This document shows positions 52,577 through 61,401 of a stretch of DNA of 64,000 bases, one piece after another. The DNA lies in assembly GCF_003634695.1 (NCBI RefSeq), contig NZ_RBWV01000009.1:62001-126000 (forward strand), read 5' to 3'. Positions within the stretch are counted from its first letter, which is position 1; each line of letters begins with the position of its first letter. The position numbers and the translations under genes are program-made. A model generated the notes under the pieces. It searched no databases. It had not been told where the DNA came from and was given only the letters and a program-made list of their open reading frames with translations. This stretch comes from Motilibacter peucedani. GTDB taxonomy: Bacteria; Actinomycetota; Actinomycetes; Motilibacterales; Motilibacteraceae.

Positions 52577-54898
52577 TCAGTCGACCCAGGAGGTGGCGGC
52601 CAGCACGCGGCCGTGGCCGACCTCGCGCCGCTCGCCCGTCATCTCGAGCGGCAGCGCCGCCCGGACGTCGACCGAGGACGCGCCGACCTGGAGCTCGACG
52701 TGGCCGGTGTCGACGATCCGCCGGCCCGCGCGGCCGGTGTAGGACGTCTGGTCGGCGTGGACCTGCAGGTGCGCGACCGTCGACTCTCCCGGCGCGAGGC
52801 GTACGCGCAGGGCGCCCACCAGCTGCTGCACCGGGCGCACGACCTCGGCGGCCGGGTCGTTGAGGTAGACCTGCACGACCTCGGAGGCCTCGCGGTCGCT
52901 CGCGTTGGAGAGCTCCACCGAGACGGTGACGGTGCCGTCGGTCGCCCAGACCTCCGTGTCGACCGAGACGCGGCCCCAGTCGAGCGAGGCGTAGGACGTG
53001 CCGTGCCCGAAGGCGAACAGCGCGCCGGGGTCGATGTTGCTGACCTCGCTCTTCCTGCCGAGCGGCGGAGCGAGGTACGTGCTCGGCTGGGTCGCGCCCT
53101 CGCGCGGGAAGTGCACGGGCAGCTTGCCGCTGGGGTTCACCGCTCCGGTCAGCACGCCGGCCAGCGCCGGGCCGCCCTCCTCGCCGGGGAAGAAGCCGAC
53201 GACGCTCGCGGCGAGCCGCTCGACCTGCCGGCCGATCTCGTAGGGCCGCCCGACGAGCAGCACGAGGACCACCGGGGTCCCCGTCGCGAGCAGGGCCTCG
53301 AGCAGCTCCTCCTGACGGCCGGGCAGGCGCAGGTCGGAGGCGTCGCAGCCCTCGCCCGAGGTGCCCCGGCCGAACAGCCCGGCCCGGTCGCCGAGCACGG
53401 CGACGCACACGTCGGCCCCGCGCGCCGCGGCGACAGCCTCGGCGATCTCCTCGTCGGTGCCGTCGACGACCCCGCAGCCACGGGCGTGCGTGACCTGGCC
53501 CTCGACCACCGCGCGCAGCGACTCGAGGACGGTCGGCACGTCGACGCCCATGGCGACGTCGGGGTGCTGGGCGCCCACGTGCATCGGGAACGAGTAGCAG
53601 CCGAGCATGGCGGAGGAGTCGTCGGCGCGCGGGCCGACGACGGCGATCCGCCTGCCGGGCGCCAGCGGCAGGGTGCCGTCGTTGGCGAGCAGCACCACCG
53701 AGCTCTCGGCGATCGTCCTGGCCAGCGCGCGCGACTCCGCGTCGTCGAGGTCGACGCCGGCGAGCGCGAGCGCCTCGGGCTCCGGCGACCAGTCGGGGTC
53801 GAGCAGGCCGAGCTCGGCCTTCTGCGTCAGCACGCGGGCGCAGGCCCGGTCGACGAGGGTCTCGGGCACGGCGCCGGAGCGCACCGCCTCGACGAGGGTG
53901 TCGCCGAAGCAGTTGACCGTGGGGAGCTCGACGTCGATGCCCGCCAGCAGGGCGAGGTGCGCCGCCTCGGCCGGGGTGCCGGCGACGTTGTGCAGCGTGT
54001 GGAGGAACGCCACGGCGAAGTAGTCGGCGACGACGGTGCCCTCGAAGCCGAAGGTGCCGCGGAGCAGGTCGGTGAGCAGCCGCTCGTCGGCGGCGGCCGG
54101 GACGCCGTCCATGTCGGTGTAGGCGTTCATGACCGAGCGCGCGCCCGCGGCCAGCGCCATCTCGAACGGCGGGAGGATCACGTCGGCGAGCTCGCGGGGG
54201 CCGATCGAGACGGGCGCGAGGTTGCGCGCCGCGCGCGAGGCGCTGTAGCCGGCGAAGTGCTTGAGGGTGGCGACGACGCCGGCGGACTGCAGGCCGCGGA
54301 CGTAGGCGGTGGCGATCTCCCCGACGAGGTACGGGTCCTCGCCGATCGTCTCCTCGACGCGGCCCCAGCGCAGGTCGCGCACCACGTCGAGCACGGGCGC
54401 GAGGCCCTGGTGCACGCCGAGCAGCTGCATCGAGCGGCCGATGCGTGCAGCCATCTCCTCCACGAGCGAGGGGTCGAAGGTGGCACCCCAGCACAGCGGG
54501 TTCGGGTAGATCGTCGCCTGCCACGCGGTGAGGCCCGTCAGGCACTCCTCGTGCACGAGGGCGGGGATGCCGAAGCGGTTGGCGCCGGTGATCTCCTCCT
54601 GGCTGCGGGCGAGGCCCTGGGCGCCCGTGCGCGGCTCGACCGGCCGGGTGCCGAACGGCCGGGTGAGCTGGCCGAGCCCGCGGGCGATCAGCGAGGTCCA
54701 GTCGAGCTCGGGGCCGGCGAAGTCGTGCTGGTGCGGCGCGACGCCGTCACCGGTGTCGTCGAGCCCCACCCAGACGCCGTAGAGCTGGGCCACCTTCTCC
54801 TCGAGGGTCATCTGCTCCAGGAGGTCCGCCGCGCGCGACGCAGGCGCCGCGGAGGGGTCCTGCCACACGGAGGCAGGTGCTGCCTGCGAAGTCGTCAC
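52577..54898 (-). CDS. Cytoplasmic GH3 beta-xylosidase/beta-glucosidase
   Basis: A 773-residue GH3 enzyme without signal peptide. Substrate-pocket motifs are ALVHEECLTGLTAW, WGATFDPSLVEEMA, LRWGRVEETIGEDPYL, LKHFAGYSAS and the nucleophile segment GTVVADYFAV (Asp292). The second domain and the C-terminal Fn3-like part (EVVQVYLNDPAAEVVRPVQQL region, contains VVQVYLNDP) are complete. In this locus it probably removes xylose from the non-reducing ends of imported xylo-oligosaccharides. The GTG start at 54898 is divergent from the ABC transporter and shares its control region. Confidence 0.9.
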   Translation of the reverse strand: MTTSQAAPASVWQDPSAAPASRAADLLEQMTLEEKVAQLYGVWVGLDDTGDGVAPHQHDFAGPELDWTSLIARGLGQLTRPFGTRPVEPRTGAQGLARSQEEITGANRFGIPALVHEECLTGLTAWQATIYPNPLCWGATFDPSLVEEMAARIGRSMQLLGVHQGLAPVLDVVRDLRWGRVEETIGEDPYLVGEIATAYVRGLQSAGVVATLKHFAGYSASRAARNLAPVSIGPRELADVILPPFEMALAAGARSVMNAYTDMDGVPAAADERLLTDLLRGTFGFEGTVVADYFAVAFLHTLHNVAGTPAEAAHLALLAGIDVELPTVNCFGDTLVEAVRSGAVPETLVDRACARVLTQKAELGLLDPDWSPEPEALALAGVDLDDAESRALARTIAESSVVLLANDGTLPLAPGRRIAVVGPRADDSSAMLGCYSFPMHVGAQHPDVAMGVDVPTVLESLRAVVEGQVTHARGCGVVDGTDEEIAEAVAAARGADVCVAVLGDRAGLFGRGTSGEGCDASDLRLPGRQEELLEALLATGTPVVLVLLVGRPYEIGRQVERLAASVVGFFPGEEGGPALAGVLTGAVNPSGKLPVHFPREGATQPSTYLAPPLGRKSEVSNIDPGALFAFGHGTSYASLDWGRVSVDTEVWATDGTVTVSVELSNASDREASEVVQVYLNDPAAEVVRPVQQLVGALRVRLAPGESTVAHLQVHADQTSYTGRAGRRIVDTGHVELQVGASSVDVRAALPLEMTGERREVGHGRVLAATSWVD

Positions 54899-55200
54899 AA
54901 CGTCTCACTCCCAGAGGTTTCGTCCGTGCGGGCGGCGGCGGCGCAAGGTGTCCGCGTCCGTGCTCCCGCGCCCGCTGCGGCGTGCGCGGGGGGCTGCCAG
55001 GCCGCTCAACCTACCGGAAAAGTATCGCAACGTAATCGTTATCGACAACGTTTGACACTCCCCCGCGACGCTCCTACCTTCGGACTCAGGTCCCGTCGGG
55101 CGAGTACCCCCGACGACCACCCACATGCCGCCCGCTCGGGCCGTCATGACCACTTCCGCACGAGGCCCTGCCTCGCCTAGTCCCGGAGCATGAGACGACG
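54899..55200. promoter_or_regulatory. Divergent promoter/operator region of the GH3 gene and the sugar importer operon
   Basis: This 302-base gap has no gene. On the + strand TTGACA (55052-55057) and TACCTT (55075-55080), 17 bases apart, form a near-ideal promoter. An imperfect 18-base palindrome, ATCGTTATCGACAACGTT (55035-55052), with central CG touches its -35 box and resembles a LacI-family operator. On the - strand TTACGT (55030-55035) and TAGGTT (55008-55013), 16 apart, may serve the GH3 gene. One operator could therefore hold both directions. The part near 54899-55000 shows nothing definite. Confidence 0.7.
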
Positions 55201-56520
55201 ATGAGGATGAAGAAGTTCTCGGTGGCCTCGGCCGCCGCCCTGCTCTCCGTGGGGGCCCTCACGGCCTGTGGCGGCAGCAGCGGCTCGGGCTCGAGCGCGA
55301 GCTCCGGCTCGGGCGAGAAGTCCGGTGGCAACGTCACGATGACGCTGTGGCACAACTCGACCACCGGCCCCGGCAAGGCGTTCTGGGACCAGACGGCGAA
55401 GGACTTCACCGCCGCGCACCCGAACGTCAAGATCAACGTCCAGGCCATCCAGAACGAGGACCTCGACGGCAAGCTCCAGACCGGGCTCAACTCCGGCTCG
55501 GGCCCCGACATCTTCCTGCAGCGCGGCGGCGGCAAGATGGCCGCGATGATCCAGGCCGGGCAGCTGCTCGACCTGAGCCCGCTGGTCACGGACGCGACGA
55601 AGAAGGCCATCCCGGCCGGCTCGTTCAACGCCGAGCAGCAGGACGGCAAGACCTACGCGATGCCGATGGCCGTGCTCCCGGGCGGCTTCTGGTACAGCAA
55701 GGACCTCTTCCAGAAGGCGGGCATCACGGCCACGCCGAAGACCATGGACGAGTTCAACGCCGCGGTGACGAAGCTCAAGACGGCCGGCATCCAGCCGATC
55801 GCCCTGGGCGCCAAGGACGCGTGGCCGGCAGCGCACTGGTACTACTTCTTCGCCCTCCGCGAGTGCAGCTCCGACGTGCTCAGCGCGGCGACGCAGTCGC
55901 TCAAGTTCGACGACCCGTGCTGGACCAAGGCGGGCCAGGACCTGCAGAACCTCAACGGCACCAAGCCCTTCAACCAGGGCTTCCTCACCACCTCGGCCCA
56001 GCAGGGCGCCGGCTCGTCGGCCGGCCTGCTCGCCAACCACAAGGCGGCCATGGAGCTCATGGGTGCGTGGGACCCGGGTGTGATCGCCTCCCTCACGCCC
56101 GACAAGAAGCCCCTCGGCGACCTCGACTGGTTCCCCTTCCCCGAGGTCTCCGGCGGCCAGGGCAAGCCGGGCTCCATCCTCGGCGGCGTCGACGGCTACA
56201 GCTGCTCGGCCAAGGCCCCCAAGCAGGCCTGCGCCGACTTCCTGAACTACATCGCGACGACCCCGGTGCAGGAGGCCTACTACAAGGCCTACAACTCGCC
56301 GCCGGTCAACACCGAGGCGCAGAGCGTCGTGACGGAGCCCTACCTCAAGACGGTGCTCTCGTCCTACAACTCGGCGCCGTTCGTCTCGCAGTGGCTCGAC
56401 ACGCTCTACGGCCAGAACGTCGGCAACGCCCTCAACGTCGGCGTGGTCAACATGCTGGCCGGCAAGTCCGACCCGGCCGGCATCATCAGCGCCGTCAACA
56501 CTGCCGCCAAGAAGTCCTGA
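55201..56520 (+). CDS. ABC transporter sugar-binding lipoprotein
   Basis: A 439-residue family 1 extracellular solute-binding protein. Lipobox GALTACGG gives a lipid-modified Cys (about residue 24), then a Ser/Gly linker. The mature protein has VTMTLWHNSTTGPGK and PDIFLQRGGGKMAAM, typical of oligosaccharide-binding proteins, and the hinge region AMPMAVLPGGFWYSKDLFQKAGI (contains LPGGFWYSKDLF). With GH10, GH51 and GH3 genes beside it, the ligand is probably a xylo- or arabinoxylo-oligosaccharide. First gene of a five-gene run; a second ATG is at 55207. Confidence 0.92.
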   Translation: MRMKKFSVASAAALLSVGALTACGGSSGSGSSASSGSGEKSGGNVTMTLWHNSTTGPGKAFWDQTAKDFTAAHPNVKINVQAIQNEDLDGKLQTGLNSGSGPDIFLQRGGGKMAAMIQAGQLLDLSPLVTDATKKAIPAGSFNAEQQDGKTYAMPMAVLPGGFWYSKDLFQKAGITATPKTMDEFNAAVTKLKTAGIQPIALGAKDAWPAAHWYYFFALRECSSDVLSAATQSLKFDDPCWTKAGQDLQNLNGTKPFNQGFLTTSAQQGAGSSAGLLANHKAAMELMGAWDPGVIASLTPDKKPLGDLDWFPFPEVSGGQGKPGSILGGVDGYSCSAKAPKQACADFLNYIATTPVQEAYYKAYNSPPVNTEAQSVVTEPYLKTVLSSYNSAPFVSQWLDTLYGQNVGNALNVGVVNMLAGKSDPAGIISAVNTAAKKS

Positions 56521-56526
56521 CGGCGC

Positions 56527-57543
56527 ATGGCATCCATCGGTGACAGCCGGCGCGGCACCGCGCCGGCGTCCCGGTCGGACCTGGTGGCGAAGGGGGGCAG
56601 CGCGGCGCTCGCGCTGCCCCCTCGGCGGCGCGCACCGCGCAACAGCTGGCGCACGCGCCTCGAGATCGCCTTCCTGTCCGTACCGGCCCTGGTCATCTTC
56701 CTGGGCTTCGTGATCTTCCCCGTGGTGATGGCCAGCTACTACGGCTTCTACTCGTGGAAGGGCTACGGCCGCCCCACGGACTTCGTCGGGCTCCAGAACT
56801 ACCGCACCATCCTGGGCGACCCCGACTTCCGCTCGGCGCTGTGGCACAACGGGATCCTGGTCGTCTTCTCGATCGTCATCCAGGGCCCGATCGCGGTCCT
56901 GCTCGCGCTGCTGCTCAACCGCAAGATGCGCGGGCAGTCGCTGATCCGCGTGCTGCTGTTCGTCCCCTACGTCATCGCCGAAGTCGTCGTCGGCACCGGC
57001 TGGTCGTTGATGCTCCAGTCGAAGGGCGCGGTCAACGACCTGCTCCACAACGTCGGTCTGGGCGGGCTCCAGCAGGACTGGCTGTCCAACCCGCACGTGG
57101 CCATCTGGACGCTGATCGGCATCATCACCTGGAAGTACGTCGGCTTCGCGGTCATCATCGTGCTGGCCGGGCTCCAGGGCATCCCGCACGAGCTCTACGA
57201 AGCGTCGGCGATCGACGGAGCGTCCTACTGGCAGACCCAGCGCTCCATCACGCTGCCCCTGCTCGGCCCCACGCTGCGCATCTGGGCGTTCCTCTCGATC
57301 ATCGGCGCCCTTCAGCTGTTCGACCTGGCCTACATCATCTGGGGCCAGTACATCGCCTCGACCGCAGGCACCTCGACGATGGCGACCTACATGGTCGGCA
57401 ACGGGCGCAACGCCGGGAGCTACGGCTACGGCAACGCGGTGGCCGTCGTGCTCTTCGTCATCTCCCTCGTCGTGGCCCTCGTCTACCAGCGGTTCGTGCT
57501 GCGTCGCGACACCGAGGGCGCTATCACAGGAGGTGGCCGCTGA
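56527..57543 (+). CDS. Sugar ABC transporter permease (MalF/UgpA type)
   Basis: A 338-residue inner membrane permease with about six helices, starting with ALVIFLGFVIFPVVMASYYGF. The cytoplasmic coupling loop is ELYEASAIDGASYWQTQRSITLPLL (contains EASAIDGASYWQ), the EAA motif that contacts the ATPase. An added N-terminal region of about 40 basic residues precedes helix 1. Its ATG follows the binding-protein stop by six bases, and its stop overlaps the next ATG (TGATG). Confidence 0.93.
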   Translation: MASIGDSRRGTAPASRSDLVAKGGSAALALPPRRRAPRNSWRTRLEIAFLSVPALVIFLGFVIFPVVMASYYGFYSWKGYGRPTDFVGLQNYRTILGDPDFRSALWHNGILVVFSIVIQGPIAVLLALLLNRKMRGQSLIRVLLFVPYVIAEVVVGTGWSLMLQSKGAVNDLLHNVGLGGLQQDWLSNPHVAIWTLIGIITWKYVGFAVIIVLAGLQGIPHELYEASAIDGASYWQTQRSITLPLLGPTLRIWAFLSIIGALQLFDLAYIIWGQYIASTAGTSTMATYMVGNGRNAGSYGYGNAVAVVLFVISLVVALVYQRFVLRRDTEGAITGGGR

Positions 57544-58424
57544 TGGCCGCGGTGGACGTCGCAGCCCGCACCGACCGGCCGGCCGGCCGCGCTCGGGAGT
57601 CCAAGAAGCTCGAGTGGGGCAGCCCGGCGGTCTACGCCGTCGCCTTGCTCATGGTCGCCGCGATGCTGGCCCCGGTGGTCTACATCGTCCTGGGCGGGTT
57701 CCGCACCAACGCCCAGATCACCACTCACCCTGCCGCCTTCCCCGGCCCCTGGCAGCTCGGCAACTACACCGACGTGCTCGGCAGCTCGGTGTTCTGGCGG
57801 GAGGTGCTCAACTCCACGATCTCCGCCGGCGTCACCACCATCGGCGTCGTGGTGCTCGGGCTGATGGTGAGCTACGCACTGGCCCGCTACAGCTTCCGGG
57901 GCCGCGGGTTCATGTACGCGCTGTTCGCCTCGGGGCTGATGTTCCCGGTGACCGTCGCGATCACGCCGCTCTACATCCTCATCAAGGACCTGGGGCTGCT
58001 GGACAGCCTCGTCGGCGTGATCCTGCCGCAGATCGCCTTCGCGCTCCCGACCACGGTGATCATCCTGGTGCCCTTCCTGCGGGCGATCCCGCGCGAGCTC
58101 CAGGAGGCGGCGGCGGTCGACGGCTGCAGCTCGCTCGGCTTCTTCTGGCGGATGGTGCTCCCGCTGTCGAAGGCCGGCGTCATCACCGTCGGCATCCTCG
58201 CGTTCATCGGGGCGTGGAACAGCTACCTGCTCCCGCTGTTCATCCTGAACGACCAGGGGTCGTTCACCCTCCCGCTGGGGGTGCAGGCGTTCTCGTCGCA
58301 GTACTCCGTCGACACCGCGAAGGTGATGGCCTTCACCTCGCTGTCGATGCTCCCGGCGCTGGCGTTCTTCAGCCTGTTCGAGCGCCGCATCGTCGGGGGG
58401 CTCACCGGTGCCGTCAAGGGCTGA
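57543..58424 (+). CDS. Sugar ABC transporter permease (MalG/UgpE type)
   Basis: A 293-residue permease with six helices; VYAVALLMVAAMLAPVVYIV is the first. The EAA loop is ELQEAAAVDGCSSLGFFWRMVLPLS (contains EAAAVDGCSSLGFF). The start ATG shares one base with the stop of the first permease. No ATP-binding protein gene follows; the next gene encodes a hydrolase, so the importer must borrow an ATPase such as the MsiK-like one at 14.9 kb. Confidence 0.93.
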   Translation: MAAVDVAARTDRPAGRARESKKLEWGSPAVYAVALLMVAAMLAPVVYIVLGGFRTNAQITTHPAAFPGPWQLGNYTDVLGSSVFWREVLNSTISAGVTTIGVVVLGLMVSYALARYSFRGRGFMYALFASGLMFPVTVAITPLYILIKDLGLLDSLVGVILPQIAFALPTTVIILVPFLRAIPRELQEAAAVDGCSSLGFFWRMVLPLSKAGVITVGILAFIGAWNSYLLPLFILNDQGSFTLPLGVQAFSSQYSVDTAKVMAFTSLSMLPALAFFSLFERRIVGGLTGAVKG

Positions 58425-59721
58425 CGCCCCCGTGCAGGCGCCGGGTCGCGCGAGCGGCCCGGCGCACCGCACGGGCGAGGCTGTCGTGACCGTCCTCGGC
58501 GCCGACGGCCAGCCGCTGCGCGACACCGAGCTCGTGGTCCGCCAGACGGGCCACGAGTTCCTCTTCGGGTGCATCGGCTTCGACCTGATCCCCTACGCCA
58601 ACGGCGAGGTGGGCCAGGAGGGCGAGGGCTCCGTCTTCGGCGGCGACGTGCCCGTGGTGCAGGCCGAGGACTTCGCCGAGAAGTGGCTGCAGCTGTTCAA
58701 CTTCGCCACGCTGCCGTTCTACTGGGGCGACTTCGAGCCCGTGCGCGGGCGGCCCGACACCCAGCGCCTGCTCGCGGCGGCCCGCTGGTTCGCCGACCGC
58801 GGCGTCGTGGTCAAGGGCCACCCGCTCGCCTGGCACACCGTCACCGCGCCCTGGCTGCTCGAGCTCTCCGACGAGGAGGCCCTCGAGGCGCAGCGGGCGC
58901 GCATCCGGCGCGACGTCGGCGACTTCGCCGGGCTCATCGACTCCTGGGACGTGATCAACGAGGTCGTGATCATGCCCGTGTTCGACAAGTACGACAACGG
59001 GCTGACCCGCGTGGCACGACGCTTCGGGCGCATCCCGCTGATCCGTACGGTGTTCGACGAGGCGCGCGCCGCCAACCCGAGCGCGACGCTGCTGCTCAAC
59101 GACTTCGACATGTCGACCGCCTACGAGTGCCTCATCGAGGGCGTCCTCGAGGCCGGCATCCAGGTCGACGCTCTCGGCCTCCAGAGCCACATGCACCAGG
59201 GCTACTGGGGCGAGGAGAAGACGCTCGAGGTGCTCGACCGGTTCGCGCGCTACGGGCTCCCGCTGCACCTGACCGAGAGCACGCTGCTGTCGGGCGCGAT
59301 CATGCCGCCCGAGATCGAGGACCTCAACGACTACCAGGTGAGCGAGTGGCCCTCCACGCCCGAGGGCGAGGCGCGGCAGGCCGACGAGGTGGTGCGCCAC
59401 TACCGCACCATGCTCAGCCACCCCGCGGTCGAGGCGGTCACCTACTGGGGGCTCTCCGACGCGGGCGCCTGGCTGGGTGCGCCGGTCGGCTTCCTGCGGG
59501 CCGACGGCACGCCCAAGCCGGCCTACGACGCGCTGCACGCGCTGGTCAAGCAGAAGTGGTGGCTCGAGCCGACTCCGCTGCGCACCGACGGCGAGGGCCG
59601 GGTGCGCGTGAGCGGCTGGCGCGGGTCCTACGAGGTCGAGGCGGCCGGCGCCACTGCCGGCTTCCAGATCGCGGCGGGGGCCGGCACGCTCGACGTACGC
59701 CTGGGCCGCTCGGAGTCCTAG
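58408..59721 (+). CDS. Cytoplasmic glycoside hydrolase family 10 enzyme
   Basis: A 437-residue GH10 protein without signal peptide, about 40 longer than the catalytic domain alone. The N-terminal 60 residues form a beta-rich lead-in (AVVTVLGADGQPL). Barrel motifs include FATLPFYWGDFEPVRG, KGHPLAWHT, acid/base Glu185 in SWDVINEVV, ALGLQSHMHQG and nucleophile Glu290 in LHLTESTL. Such enzymes hydrolyse short xylo-oligosaccharides inside the cell. GTG 58408 overlaps the permease end by 17 bases; GTG 58432, seven bases after that stop, is a fair alternative. Confidence 0.9.
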   Translation: MPSRADAPVQAPGRASGPAHRTGEAVVTVLGADGQPLRDTELVVRQTGHEFLFGCIGFDLIPYANGEVGQEGEGSVFGGDVPVVQAEDFAEKWLQLFNFATLPFYWGDFEPVRGRPDTQRLLAAARWFADRGVVVKGHPLAWHTVTAPWLLELSDEEALEAQRARIRRDVGDFAGLIDSWDVINEVVIMPVFDKYDNGLTRVARRFGRIPLIRTVFDEARAANPSATLLLNDFDMSTAYECLIEGVLEAGIQVDALGLQSHMHQGYWGEEKTLEVLDRFARYGLPLHLTESTLLSGAIMPPEIEDLNDYQVSEWPSTPEGEARQADEVVRHYRTMLSHPAVEAVTYWGLSDAGAWLGAPVGFLRADGTPKPAYDALHALVKQKWWLEPTPLRTDGEGRVRVSGWRGSYEVEAAGATAGFQIAAGAGTLDVRLGRSES

Positions 59722-59730
59722 TCTGGCTGG

Positions 59731-61320
59731 ATGGCCAGCCAGCCGACCCCCAGCCAGCAGCACTCCACCACCGGCGAGGCCGGGGGCGCCGTCGTCTCGG
59801 GCGCCCTCGACCTCGACCTCCTCGGTCCCCGCATCAGCCGCCACGTCTACGGCCACTTCGCCGAGCACCTGGGCCGCTGCATCTACGGCGGCTTCTTCGT
59901 CGGCGAGGACTCCGGCATCCCGAACGAGGGCGGCATCCGCCTCGACGTCGTCGAGGCCCTGCGCGCGCTCGACATCCCGAACCTGCGCTGGCCCGGCGGC
60001 TGCTTCGCCGACGACTACCACTGGCGCGACGGCATCGGCCCGCGAGAGAAGCGCCCCCGGATGGTCAACAGCCACTGGGGTGACGTGGTGGAGGACAACT
60101 CCTTCGGCACCCACGAGTTCATGCACCTGTGCGAGCTGCTCGGCGCCGAGCCCTACGTCTCCGGCAACGTCGGCTCGGGCACGCCCCGCGAGATGAGCGA
60201 GTGGGTCGAGTACCTCACCCGCGGCGACGACAGCCCGATGGCCTCGCTGCGGCGGGCCAACGGCCGCGACGAGCCCTGGGCGGTGCGGTTCTGGGGCCTC
60301 GGCAACGAGCCGTGGGGCTGCGGCGGGAACATGCGTGCCGAGCACTACGCCGACCTCGCGCGCCAGTTCGGCACCTACGCCCGCGACCACGGCACCAACG
60401 AGCTCTACCGGATCGCGGCGGGCGCCGCCGACGACGACTACCGCTGGACCCAGGTGCTGATGGAGGGTCTCGGGCGCCGGCTCGGCACGCGCGGCCCGCA
60501 CCGGGGGCACGGCCTCAGCGTCTACCAGGCCGTCTCCTTCCACTACTACACCGTGCCGGGTCCGTGGGAGCACAAGGGCAGCGCCACCGAGTTCGAGACC
60601 GACGACTACTACCGGACCATGGTCGAGGCCCAGCGCATCGAGGAGCTCCTCGCCGGCCACGCCGCCGTGATGGACGCCTACGACCCCGAGAAGCGCGTCG
60701 GGCTGGTCCTCGACGAGTGGGGTACGTGGTTCGACGTCGAGCCCGGGACGAACCCCGGCTTCCTGTTCCAGCAGAACACCCTGCGCGACGCGCTCGTGGC
60801 GAGCGTCCACTTCGACGCCTTCCACCGGCACGCCGACCGCCTGGTGATGGCCAACATCGCCCAGACGGTCAACGTCCTCCAGGCGATGCTGCTGACCGAC
60901 GGCGGGACGCTCGTGCGCACCCCGAGCTACCACGCCTTCGAGATGAGCAAGGGCCACCAGGACGCGCAGGTGCTCCCCCTCGTCCTGCGCTCCCCCGCCC
61001 CCGCGCTCGACGTCGACGGCACGCCGCTGCGTACGTTCTCGGCCTCCGCAAGCGCGAAGGACGGCAGGGCGCTGGTGTCGCTCACCAACCTCGACGCCGA
61101 CCGCCCGGTCGACGTCGAGCTCGACCTGCGCGGCGCCGGCGTCGGCACGCCGAGCGCGCGCATCCTCACCGCCGACTCGCTCGCGCGGCACAACACCGCC
61201 GACGAGCCCGACGCGGTCGTGCCGCAGGCCTTCTCCGGCGCGCGGGTCGAGGGCGGGGCGCTGCGCCTGGAGCTGCCAGCGCACTCGTTCGTCACGGTGG
61301 AGCTGCCGCTCCAGGCCTGA
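59731..61320 (+). CDS. Alpha-L-arabinofuranosidase, glycoside hydrolase family 51
   Basis: A 529-residue intracellular GH51 enzyme. Motifs are [34 protein letters not shown], the acid/base Glu193 in [18 protein letters not shown] and nucleophile Glu329 in LDEWGTWFD; a beta-sandwich closes the protein. It removes arabinose side chains from arabinoxylo-oligosaccharides, completing the pathway begun by the xylanase. It follows the GH10 gene by nine bases and is the last gene of the importer operon. Confidence 0.94.
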   Translation: MASQPTPSQQHSTTGEAGGAVVSGALDLDLLGPRISRHVYGHFAEHLGRCIYGGFFVGEDSGIPNEGGIRLDVVEALRALDIPNLRWPGGCFADDYHWRDGIGPREKRPRMVNSHWGDVVEDNSFGTHEFMHLCELLGAEPYVSGNVGSGTPREMSEWVEYLTRGDDSPMASLRRANGRDEPWAVRFWGLGNEPWGCGGNMRAEHYADLARQFGTYARDHGTNELYRIAAGAADDDYRWTQVLMEGLGRRLGTRGPHRGHGLSVYQAVSFHYYTVPGPWEHKGSATEFETDDYYRTMVEAQRIEELLAGHAAVMDAYDPEKRVGLVLDEWGTWFDVEPGTNPGFLFQQNTLRDALVASVHFDAFHRHADRLVMANIAQTVNVLQAMLLTDGGTLVRTPSYHAFEMSKGHQDAQVLPLVLRSPAPALDVDGTPLRTFSASASAKDGRALVSLTNLDADRPVDVELDLRGAGVGTPSARILTADSLARHNTADEPDAVVPQAFSGARVEGGALRLELPAHSFVTVELPLQA

Positions 61321-61338
61321 GCGGCTCCCGCGACGCAG

Positions 61339-61384
61339 CGAGGCCTCCCACCCCGCGTCAGGCACGCGGTGGCGGGAGGCCTCG
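61339..61384. terminator. Terminator between the arabinofuranosidase and 5'-nucleotidase genes
   Basis: CGAGGCCTCCC pairs with GGGAGGCCTCG (11 base pairs), with an inner hairpin CCGCGT/ACGCGG. The two flanking genes converge, so it may serve both. Confidence 0.75.
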
Positions 61385-61401
61385 GACGGGGCCGCCGGCT
61401 G

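Noticed and set aside
58414-61365. Long open frame on the - strand opposite GH10 and GH51 genes
   Set aside because: It spans two real genes with conserved catalytic motifs and has only compositional noise.
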